DNA of 21,447 bases from JAPKZH01 sp964537875 (GTDB lineage: Bacteria; Acidobacteriota; Aminicenantia; Aminicenantales; UBA4085): contig CAZIDN010000063.1 in NCBI GenBank assembly GCA_964537875.1, positions 1-21,447 of the forward strand, given 5' to 3'. The notes below the pieces were generated by a model. The model saw only the letters and a program-made list of their open reading frames with translations. It did no database searches and was not told the origin of the DNA. Of this stretch, positions 15,112 through 21,447 are shown one piece after another; positions within the stretch are counted from its first letter, which is position 1; every line of letters begins with the position of its first letter. The translations under genes were made by a program, and so were the position numbers.

Positions 15112-16248
15112 TCACCGGGGAGGCAAAAAACGGAGCTCCTCCAAGATCTGCCCGACCCGCTTTTTATAGACGGCGGATGAAAAATGGGTCAGATATCTCT
15201 GCCGGCTTTCTTGTCCCATCCGCCGTCTGAGTTCCGGCTCTTTGACAAGCCGGACGATTTTCTCGGCGAGCCTCTCCGGGTCTCGGGGGGGAATGACGAA
15301 ACCCGTTTTTCCGTCGACGACGACTTCGGGCAGGGACCCGATATCGGAAGTGATCACCGGCAATCCGGCCCGCATGGCCTCGAGCACGACAAGGCTCATG
15401 GCCTCGAGCGGATAATGGGAAGGAAAGACAAAAATATCCGAGGAAGCCAGGAGGTTTTCTTTGTCTTTTCCATAGACAGGGCCTGTCCGCCGGACCGACC
15501 CCCGGATCCCTCGACGTTCGACAAACTCGAGGACTTCCTTTTCAACGGACCGATCCTGCCACGGGCCGGCCAGGACAAACAGGACATCCGGGGAGGTCCC
15601 AAGAACCTTGGGGATGGCGGCCATCAGCGTCCTGATGCCCTTGCTCTCATTGATATTGGAAAGAAACAAAACCTGTGTTGTCGATGAAACGGGCGCCCGC
15701 CCGGGCGGCTCCGGCCCATCGATGCAATTCGGCAGGACAAATATCTTTCCCGGGAAAAAGACTTGGATCTCCTGCCTGAGCCGGTCGCCCAGGACGAAAC
15801 AGGCAAGCGCCGGCCGGAACACTTGGCGGATTATCTTCCGGAACAATAGACTTCGGGAATGCAGCCTCCCGTATCCCCGGGTATGAAGATAAAGGACATA
15901 GGGCATATGGAGAATTCGGGCCCCTAGAACAAACGGAAGTTCGGTCAGCAGCCCTAACGGCCGCGAAGACAGAAAGTAGACGACCAGATCGGCTTGAGAG
16001 ATTCGCAGATCTCTCAAGAACCGCCGGGAAAAACCGATATACCTCCCCACTTTCGCCGCCTTGAGTCGATTGACCTCTTCGATCCTTCGGGAAAATTGCT
16101 TAGAGGAAATCCCGGCCTCGAGGCCAAGTTCCTGAAGAGTCCTGAGAAAGACCCGGGTCATGATGTTTGTCCCATGGAAGGGAGGCGGAAGCTGGCCGTA
16201 GATAAGAATCCGCCGCGGCCCCGGCCTTGCCGAATGTCTGCTCAGCAT
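15112..16248 (-). CDS. Glycosyltransferase family 4
   Basis: 378 residues, GT-B fold. The N-terminal domain has ILIYGQLPPPFHGTNIMTR (14-32), a glycine-containing acceptor loop, then YVLYLHTRGYGRLH (117-130). The C-terminal domain has LFLSNINESKGIRTLM (194-209) and a complete EX7E motif at E282 and E290 (PLEAMSLVVLEAMRAGLPVI), followed by GSLPEVVVDGKTGFVI. The substrate cannot be read from the sequence. Only one base separates its ATG from the upstream GT4 stop and six bases separate its stop from the next ATG, so it belongs to a compact operon. The first dozen residues are basic (RHSARPGPRR) and may aid membrane contact. Confidence 0.92.
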   Translation of the reverse strand: MLSRHSARPGPRRILIYGQLPPPFHGTNIMTRVFLRTLQELGLEAGISSKQFSRRIEEVNRLKAAKVGRYIGFSRRFLRDLRISQADLVVYFLSSRPLGLLTELPFVLGARILHMPYVLYLHTRGYGRLHSRSLLFRKIIRQVFRPALACFVLGDRLRQEIQVFFPGKIFVLPNCIDGPEPPGRAPVSSTTQVLFLSNINESKGIRTLMAAIPKVLGTSPDVLFVLAGPWQDRSVEKEVLEFVERRGIRGSVRRTGPVYGKDKENLLASSDIFVFPSHYPLEAMSLVVLEAMRAGLPVITSDIGSLPEVVVDGKTGFVIPPRDPERLAEKIVRLVKEPELRRRMGQESRQRYLTHFSSAVYKKRVGQILEELRFLPPR

Positions 16249-16249
16249 T

Positions 16250-17374
16250 TCACTCCCGGCCCATCGTCAAATGCCCTTGAAAATCGGCCAGAATGCGCTG
16301 CCAGGAATAGTGTTCTTCGACGACCTTGGTGCCGGCAGCGCCGAGCTTGGCAGCCCGGTCAGGATTCCGGAACAAGCCTTCGACCGCCTCGGCAAAATCA
16401 CCTTCTTCTGCCATCACGATATTTTTCCCCGCCTCGACTTGAAGCCCCTCCGCGCCTTTGCTCGTCGAAACGACGGGCTTCGAGGCGGCCAGATATTCCA
16501 GGATTTTCAGCCGCGTTCCAGACCCCGAAAAAATGGGGGCGACACAGACATCGCAGGCGGCGATGAAAGCGGGGATGTCCCGGTAGGGAATGTTTCCCGG
16601 GGCAATCAGCCAAGCTTTTTTATAGCCGACATCTCCTCCGATGACGGCCAGCCGGGCCTCCGGGAGATGGGTAATGAGCCCCGGGAAAACTCGGTCGACC
16701 AAAAACTCGACGGCCTCCCTGTTGGGTTTATACGCGGTCAGCCCCATAAAGAGGACTAATTTTCCGCTCAAGTGATATCTTTTTCGAACGGCTTCCACGT
16801 CTTCCGGAGTGACGGCCCGGAATCGCTCGAGATCCACGCCGTTCGGCAGCAGGATCGGCCGCATCCCATAGAGCCGCTCGAAGCGTTGGGCATCGACCTC
16901 CGAAACGGCCGTGTTGAGGTCGGTTTTCTGAAGAAGGCGTCGCTCGGCCCATTTTGTCATCCGGGCGACCAGGAAACTGTTTTTTTGTCTCCTCAAGACA
17001 TACTCCACGTTATGGGCGTGATAGACAATTTTCGATTTAATCCGGGCGGCTCGAACAAGATAGAGCAGGGCGAGATGATACATGGACCAGGACGATCCCT
17101 CAAAAATCAGGCAATCCGGATGAATGGCTTTGATCCTATTCACGATTGCGGGCAATTTCCAGGCCAACCCGGAAACCTTCTTGACATTTCGATCTTGGGG
17201 GACATCGACGTTGATCAGTTTGATCCCGTCCTCCGGCAGCGTTTTGCATTTGGAAGGGCTGAGCTGGAGGAGGAATTTTTCACCCTTGAGAAATCGGGCG
17301 CAACTGTAGCTGACCACCGCCGCTCCCGAGGCCGGAGGGAAAACCTCATAAAAGGCGCAGACAAGAAATCTCAC
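16250..17374 (-). CDS. Glycosyltransferase family 4
   Basis: 374 residues, GT-B fold, starting at GTG (17374). Motifs: FPPASGAAVVSYS (12-24), IVYHAHNVEYVLRR (116-129), LLPNGVDLERF (175-185), LFMGLTAYKPNREAVEFL (208-225) and SGSGTRLKILEYLAASKP (283-300), the donor-binding region of the subgroup that carries GSGTRLK-LEY in place of the usual E-x7-E spacing. It probably adds one residue of the repeat unit; donor unknown. It lies 10 bp downstream of the GT2 stop and 1 bp upstream of the next GT4 gene. Only a weak purine-rich stretch (GAAGA) precedes the GTG. Confidence 0.91.
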   Translation of the reverse strand: MRFLVCAFYEVFPPASGAAVVSYSCARFLKGEKFLLQLSPSKCKTLPEDGIKLINVDVPQDRNVKKVSGLAWKLPAIVNRIKAIHPDCLIFEGSSWSMYHLALLYLVRAARIKSKIVYHAHNVEYVLRRQKNSFLVARMTKWAERRLLQKTDLNTAVSEVDAQRFERLYGMRPILLPNGVDLERFRAVTPEDVEAVRKRYHLSGKLVLFMGLTAYKPNREAVEFLVDRVFPGLITHLPEARLAVIGGDVGYKKAWLIAPGNIPYRDIPAFIAACDVCVAPIFSGSGTRLKILEYLAASKPVVSTSKGAEGLQVEAGKNIVMAEEGDFAEAVEGLFRNPDRAAKLGAAGTKVVEEHYSWQRILADFQGHLTMGRE

Positions 17375-17384
17375 GATCGAATCT

Positions 17385-18293
17385 TCAGGACGGCGGCCCG
17401 AAAACAGACCGGAAAAGGGCGATGACGTTGCCGCCGATCCTCGGAATATAGCTGATCTTCTTTTCTTGAATCGTTGAAACCAGGCTGATCAAGATCCTCA
17501 AAAAGAGAGCCAGATAGCATTTGGCTACCGAAAACTCAGGATGCTTCCGGACGAAATAGAGGCGGTTTTTGACCTCGCGGACGCCGAAAAAATAGGAGCT
17601 CAGCCTCCCGGATGAAGAGGGAAAATGACGGTATTCCGCCTTGGCCACGATCATCAGCTTATGGTCCTTGCCGATTCGATAGCAAAAATCCAAATCCTCG
17701 AGATAGCTGTAGCCTTCGAACCATTCATCAAAGCGGAATTCCGACAGGAGGGATCGTCTCCAAACGCTGGCGCTGGCCGGAAACCACTGGACGCATTCAT
17801 CCTGCGAAAGATATAGGACGATGGTCTGGAAGCCCGAAGGCAGGATTATCCCGCTTTTTTTTCTGTAGAATCCCAGCCGCTGGCTCAAGGGCAGGTATTT
17901 GAGCCAGGCCATGGACGGCTGGGGAGGGCCGTTGACCAAATTGAAGGACGCACCCCCGATCTCATCGGCGGCGCTCTCCCAGAATTCCATCATCATGGCC
18001 AGGGCCCGGCCGTCGAGCACGACATCATCATCCAAGAACCCGACCAGGTCGGCATCGGGAGCGACGGCGTCAATACCGGCATTGCGCTGGCCGGCCGCCG
18101 ACGGCGGTGAAAAGGGCAGGATTTTGACCGGCAGGCTCGCGAATTCCCGATCGATGCCTCGACAGCCCGGCCTTCCCGAATCGACGATGAGGATTTGGTC
18201 CGGACGCCGACTCTGGATGGCGAAGCTCACGAGCAGCCGCTGCAGCTCGGACCGCCGATCCTTGGTGGGGATGACAAAGGCGATTTTTTTCAT
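17385..18293 (-). CDS. Glycosyltransferase family 2
   Basis: 302 residues, GT-A fold. KIAFVIPTKDRRSEL (3-17) starts the nucleotide-binding domain; IVDSGRPG, SAAGQRNAGID (65-75) and the metal-binding DDD at 88-90 (VGFLDDDVVLDG) follow, then WFEGYSYLEDLDFCYRIG (191-208), which carries the likely catalytic acid. Two hydrophobic patches near the C terminus (about 240-270) suggest membrane association. It is a cytoplasmic-face transferase for the repeat unit. The donor is not determinable, although rhamnosyl- and other hexosyltransferases share this form. The start is ATG at 18293, 31 bp after the previous gene, with AGAGG close upstream. Confidence 0.91.
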   Translation of the reverse strand: MKKIAFVIPTKDRRSELQRLLVSFAIQSRRPDQILIVDSGRPGCRGIDREFASLPVKILPFSPPSAAGQRNAGIDAVAPDADLVGFLDDDVVLDGRALAMMMEFWESAADEIGGASFNLVNGPPQPSMAWLKYLPLSQRLGFYRKKSGIILPSGFQTIVLYLSQDECVQWFPASASVWRRSLLSEFRFDEWFEGYSYLEDLDFCYRIGKDHKLMIVAKAEYRHFPSSSGRLSSYFFGVREVKNRLYFVRKHPEFSVAKCYLALFLRILISLVSTIQEKKISYIPRIGGNVIALFRSVFGPPS

Positions 18294-18324
18294 GACCTCT
18301 GGAGCCTCAAAACTTCAGCTCGTT

Positions 18325-19446
18325 TTATGGCGTCTGTCCATCCTTTCGATGGATCCTTTTCGTCTCGTGCCAACGATATACATAATTTCCGGAAAAACCA
18401 TGGGCCAGGCCCAGGATATGGGCCCTCCAGCCGCGAAAATCGCCCGTCCGCAGGCTTTCCTGAACGACCTTTAGCAAACTTCGGGCGCCGTACGCCAAAA
18501 CATCAAGAATAAAACGGGCCCCGGAGGAGAATTTTTTCAAATAGAGGATCTGACTCCGCGCTAAATAATAATCCATGAGGGGCGGGTCGCTTTGGATGGA
18601 CGCCCAGCCCTTATGCCAGATTCTGGCTTGGGGAACATAAACGCATCGATATTGTTTCTGAATGGCCCGGGTGCACCAGTCGGCTTCTTCCATATAGAGA
18701 AAATAACGTTCATCGAGCAATCCGATCGTCCGAACGGTGCCCTGGCGGATCAACAGGGCGCAGCCGGCGATCCCCTCCACGTCTTTCCTCGTGTTAAAAG
18801 CCGGCGCATCGAGATGTTTCATGATACCCATCCGACGGACCCGACGGCCGATCCTGGAAAAGGAAATTCCTGCCGAATAAATCCAATGGGGCCGGCTGTA
18901 AAACAGGATCATCGGGCCGGCCACCCCGATCGCCCCATCGGATTCTGCGACCTCGATCATTTCCGCGAGCGAGGAGCTGTCCACGACCGTATCATTGTTC
19001 AAGAGCCAGAGATAGCCATAGTCTCGTTCCAGACAATATCTCAGGGCGACGTTATTGCCCCCGGCAAAACCGAGGTTCTCCCCGGTTTGAATGAGGATGA
19101 GCCTTGTCCGGGACGGGGACGCCTCCATTTCGGTTTCTCCGCGGACATCGCCGCCGGATTCGGCCTCCCGGCGGCTGTAATCCAGCCGAGCCACCGGCTT
19201 CAGACGCGGTTCAAACTCGACAAAACGTGTATGAACCGGAATTTTCCCTCGGCACCAATTCTTGATCTTTTCCACGGAATCATCGATGGACCCGTTGTCG
19301 ACGACGATGACCTGAAAATTCGGATAGGCGAGATGCTGGAGGGACTCCAAGCATTCGAGTGTATCCGGCCAGCCGTTCCAATTCAGGACGATGATGGCGA
19401 CTTTCGGCCGACGGTCTTCGGGCCGAACATCCTCCCGACTGATCAT
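18325..19446 (-). CDS. Glycosyltransferase family 2, rhamnosyltransferase-like
   Basis: 373 residues, GT-A fold. VAIIVLNWNGWPDTLECLESL (16-36), VIVVDNGSIDDS (46-57), NLGFAGGNN (124-132), LWLLNNDTVVD (146-156, metal-binding NND) and LYMEEADWCTRA (250-261) are the signature of WbbL-like GT2 enzymes, many of which are rhamnosyltransferases. Between the second strand and the NLGFAGGNN motif there is an insertion of about 40 charged residues (about 74-115, including EAESGGDVRGETEMEASP), longer than usual. Its ATG overlaps the wzx stop as ATGA, so the two are translationally coupled. Donor identity is a family-level guess. Confidence 0.92.
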   Translation of the reverse strand: MISREDVRPEDRRPKVAIIVLNWNGWPDTLECLESLQHLAYPNFQVIVVDNGSIDDSVEKIKNWCRGKIPVHTRFVEFEPRLKPVARLDYSRREAESGGDVRGETEMEASPSRTRLILIQTGENLGFAGGNNVALRYCLERDYGYLWLLNNDTVVDSSSLAEMIEVAESDGAIGVAGPMILFYSRPHWIYSAGISFSRIGRRVRRMGIMKHLDAPAFNTRKDVEGIAGCALLIRQGTVRTIGLLDERYFLYMEEADWCTRAIQKQYRCVYVPQARIWHKGWASIQSDPPLMDYYLARSQILYLKKFSSGARFILDVLAYGARSLLKVVQESLRTGDFRGWRAHILGLAHGFSGNYVYRWHETKRIHRKDGQTP

Positions 19447-20999
19447 GGAGTTGCCCGTCTTTTCAGGATCTCCCAGGATTTATTCAAAACCCAAAACCTC
19501 TCGGCCTTGCTGAGGGCGTAGAACCAGAGCGCGACAAGATAGCCGAAAGTCAAGCCGATCAGGCCGGACGCTCCCCAAGGCCGGCCGCTGAGGAGATATC
19601 CGGCGAAGGCAAATAAGGTCAAAGGGATCGCTCCTCGAATGATCCCATTTTCAGCCAGCGTGGACGGGGCCATTTTGCCGATTTTCCAGGCGCCCCAGAA
19701 TAAAAGGACCATATCGACAGTCACCCGAACCGCCCATGCGGCAGCGGCGCCCTCGATGCCCCATTGCTTGATCATCACCCAGACCAGCGGGACATAGAAC
19801 ACCACTTCAGCCAGGTGGAATTTCGCGGTGACATCCGCCCTGCCGATCCCCTGAAGGAAGCTAAAAGGGATATTGGCCAAGGCATTGGCAAAAAAACCGA
19901 CGGTCAGGATTTGAAAGACGAGGGTGCTGTTCACGGCGAAGGATTCCCCCAGCCAAAGCTTGAGAAACGGGCGGGCAAAAAATACCAGGAGCACAATCGT
20001 CGTCCCGATCGAAAGGAAGAGATATTTGACCGATCGGCCATAAAGCATCCTGGTCTTCTCCAATTCCCGGCTGCCTTTGAGGGCGCTGAAGGCCGGGAAC
20101 AATGTGATGAGCAGGCTTTGAGGAAGGATGCCCAGGCGCAGGACGAGCTCATAGGGGGCCGAATAATATCCCAAAGCGGCCATCGTCAGAAGCGACCCGA
20201 TGAAGAACCGGTCCAAATAGATCAGAAGGGGGCCCACCAAACTGGAAACCGACAGCCATCCGCCGAAGCTCAACATCGGTTTGATCGTTTCACGGTGGAT
20301 GGCCACTCCCCGCTTCAGAATCGGAAAGACTTTTAGGCCGATGACGGCCCAGACGACGAGCGTGATCAGGCGAGAAATGGTCAACAAGACCATGATTCCG
20401 GGCAGACCAAATCCTAGCATCGCGCCGAGAAGAGGCGCGATATAATTGACGATGCCCGAAGGGATTTTGACGTAGTTGACAAGGTCAAACCGTTGGCCTG
20501 CCTCCAGCAGGCCTCGGAAAGATCCCGAGACCATCACGACGGGAAAGGAGAGGGCCATCACGTAAAAAGAGAGCTTCGACTCGCTGATGAGGGAAGAAGG
20601 GATGTTGAGGACTCGATGGACCAGCCAAGGCGTGATGAGAGCCAGGACAACGGCTCCGATGATCCCCAAAATCCCCTGAAAAAAAATTGTCGTCCAGAAA
20701 AACCGGGGGACTTTCTCGTATTCGGCCTTGCCCAGGGCCTCGGCAACGAATTTGGTCGTGGCTCGGCCCAAGCCCAGGTCGAAAAAGCCGAAGTATCCCA
20801 CGACCACCCAGATAATGGACAGGATCCCGAACCTGTCTGTGCCCAACCGATGGATTACGACGGGGATGGTCAGGAATCCGACAAGGAGAGGCAGGGCGAG
20901 CCCGAAGAAATTCAAGACCGTGTTCCGGGCCAGGACGCTGCCTTGAATTTCAAGAGGAGAGAATCCAGGATCTCGGTCGTTGGATGGGGGGCTTGTCAT
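19443..20999 (-). CDS. wzx: Wzx-type flippase (MOP superfamily)
   Basis: 518 residues with about 12-14 hydrophobic segments, an inner-membrane lipid-linked oligosaccharide translocase. The N-terminal half carries the polysaccharide-transporter pattern LARNTVLNFFGLALPLLVGF, IHRLGTDRFGIL (about 49-60) and FGFFDLGLGRATTKFVAEALG (about 70-90). It moves undecaprenyl-diphosphate repeat units to the periplasmic face for polymerisation. It is the first gene of the cluster. A 448-bp region without genes precedes it, and no Shine-Dalgarno is visible before the ATG at 20999. Instead an ops-like element ends five bases upstream. The following GT2 gene overlaps by 4 bp. Confidence 0.94.
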   Translation of the reverse strand: MTSPPSNDRDPGFSPLEIQGSVLARNTVLNFFGLALPLLVGFLTIPVVIHRLGTDRFGILSIIWVVVGYFGFFDLGLGRATTKFVAEALGKAEYEKVPRFFWTTIFFQGILGIIGAVVLALITPWLVHRVLNIPSSLISESKLSFYVMALSFPVVMVSGSFRGLLEAGQRFDLVNYVKIPSGIVNYIAPLLGAMLGFGLPGIMVLLTISRLITLVVWAVIGLKVFPILKRGVAIHRETIKPMLSFGGWLSVSSLVGPLLIYLDRFFIGSLLTMAALGYYSAPYELVLRLGILPQSLLITLFPAFSALKGSRELEKTRMLYGRSVKYLFLSIGTTIVLLVFFARPFLKLWLGESFAVNSTLVFQILTVGFFANALANIPFSFLQGIGRADVTAKFHLAEVVFYVPLVWVMIKQWGIEGAAAAWAVRVTVDMVLLFWGAWKIGKMAPSTLAENGIIRGAIPLTLFAFAGYLLSGRPWGASGLIGLTFGYLVALWFYALSKAERFWVLNKSWEILKRRATP

Positions 21000-21004
21000 G
21001 CGGG

Positions 21005-21016
21005 CAGGCTACCGCC
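21005..21016 (-). promoter_or_regulatory. ops-like element (RfaH/NusG-paralogue recruitment site)
   Basis: The minus strand reads GGCGGTAGCCTG, an exact match to the ops core GGCGGTAG and to the wider GGCGGTAGNNTG pattern. GGC and GCC can pair around the loop GGTA, the small non-template hairpin known for ops. It ends 5 nt before the wzx ATG, in the place of a Shine-Dalgarno. In enterobacteria ops pauses RNA polymerase and recruits RfaH, which suppresses termination through long polysaccharide operons. No rfaH-like gene is in the window, so function here is inferred. Confidence 0.55.
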
Positions 21017-21183
21017 GTTCCTTATATAAAAAAAATATCGACAAAAGTCTTTTTAGGGGATGGTTGGACTTCCGGATTTTATCCAGGATTGATCGACGAT
21101 ATGAAAAATCCCGGCAAAAATCGAAAATCCAGACATCTTTCTCGCTCGCTGGAAATGATATTGGATAGGGCCCGCGGAAGGCA

Positions 21184-21213
21184 ATCGTCTCCCCCGATGA
21201 ATTCAGGGGTGAA
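21184..21213. repeat. GAATTC-centred 30-bp motif, copy B
   Basis: It matches 5716-5745 at 26 of 30 positions in the same orientation and is the better palindrome of the two: CCCC, GA, TGAATTCA, GGGG. It lies about 185 bp upstream of the wzx ATG. It could be a regulatory site or a small dispersed repeat. Confidence 0.6.
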
Positions 21214-21307
21214 ATCGGAAAACGTCATTTGGGGAGAAGGCGTCACCCGGAAAGAGGATGCCCCGAATAAAGCTCCAGGCTGCCAGGCCCGGCAAGCTTC
21301 CGTTTAA

Positions 21308-21447
21308 GTAATTTCAAAGAGGCGTAGGTATCGTCCCCGAAGCCCCCATAGCGGAGGGGGGTCCCGGACACTCTTGGAGGAGGACCCTTCTGCAGGTTCC
21401 CCCTCCAACGGGCGGCGGGAATACCCGCCGGCCCTGCCACCCCTCCA
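21308..21447 (-). repeat. Repeat copy 4 (right end of element, cut by window edge)
   Basis: It begins GTAATTTCAAAGAGGCGTAG and goes on with CCCCATAGCGGAGGGGGGTC. From 21374 to the window end it is nearly identical to the complement of 9377-9450 in copy 2, including the GGCGGG-TATT-CCCGCC hairpin. It is oriented on the minus strand, and its left end must lie beyond 21447. Its terminal repeat is more diverged (GGCGTAGGTATCGTCCCCG in place of GGTGTCGGAATCGCCCCCG). Confidence 0.85.

Larger units (their letters stand above)
21000..21307 (-). other. Leader/upstream region of the polysaccharide operon
   Basis: About 300 bp without a gene between repeat copy 4 and wzx. From upstream to downstream on the minus strand it contains two CGTCA words on the plus strand (about 21222 and 21240), the GAATTC-centred motif (21213-21184), an AT-rich section with TATTTTTTTTATATAAGG (about 21040-21022) and the ops-like element. 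No convincing -35/-10 pair is visible: TATAAG occurs at about 21027 but without a -35 at normal spacing. Confidence 0.6.

Noticed and set aside
21022..21040. TATATAAG before wzx as a -10 box
   Set aside because: No acceptable -35 hexamer is found at 15-18 nt upstream; the tract is simply A/T-rich. A promoter further upstream is possible but I cannot place it.
1..21447. CRISPR array, tRNA, rRNA, phage or toxin-antitoxin system
   Set aside because: No regularly spaced short repeats, no cloverleaf or rRNA-like stretch, no integrase, transposase or small two-gene toxin module was visible on either strand.

Overview
The window is a single polysaccharide (exopolysaccharide/capsule/O-antigen-type) assembly locus. 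Every credible gene, 15 in all, lies on the minus strand, so transcription runs from the right end to the left. The organism is a diderm bacterium: there is an OPX export protein with a signal peptide, an outer-membrane beta-barrel ending in phenylalanine, and a Wzc-type tyrosine kinase fused to its Wzz domain. Base composition is moderately GC-rich, with GTG and TTG starts. The flavour (O-antigen ligases with the GTFxNRNHF motif, repeat-rich intergenic DNA) reminds me of Acidobacteriota/Aminicenantota, but this is a guess and not a taxonomic call.

Layout in transcription order. (1) 21447-21000 is non-coding: a truncated copy of a structured repeat, a GAATTC-centred motif and, directly against the first ATG, a perfect ops-like element (GGCGGTAGCCTG). 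(2) 20999-11394 is a tightly packed block: Wzx flippase, two GT2 and three GT4 glycosyltransferases, a Wzy-type polymerase and a fourth GT4 gene. Gaps are 31 bp or less, and three junctions overlap as ATGA or TGATG. (3) A short repeat copy at 11369-11261. (4) 11235-9591: NAD-dependent sugar epimerase and the initiating sugar-phosphate transferase, overlapping. (5) 9590-9164: a full-length repeat copy and a good sigma70-like promoter. (6) 9163-113: geranylgeranyl-reductase-family flavoprotein, outer-membrane barrel, short OPX (Wza) protein, Wzc co-polymerase/kinase, a second Wzy/ligase-family protein and a TPR-type anchored protein. (7) Another repeat copy at the left edge.

Together these make an almost complete Wzx/Wzy pathway. 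The phosphoglycosyl transferase loads the first sugar on undecaprenyl phosphate, six glycosyltransferases build the repeat unit, Wzx flips it, Wzy polymerises it, Wzc controls length, and the OPX protein plus barrel export it. Apart from one epimerase, sugar-nucleotide synthesis genes are missing and must be elsewhere.

The most interesting signals are: the ops-like element placed where a Shine-Dalgarno would be before wzx, suggesting RfaH/NusG-paralogue control; a family of four hairpin-rich repeats with about 35-bp terminal inverted repeats, two of which bracket the epimerase/initiating-transferase pair in inverted orientation; a short OPX protein beside a dedicated barrel; and a prenyl-reductase-family enzyme inside the export operon. 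I saw no rRNA, tRNA, CRISPR array, transposase or phage gene.
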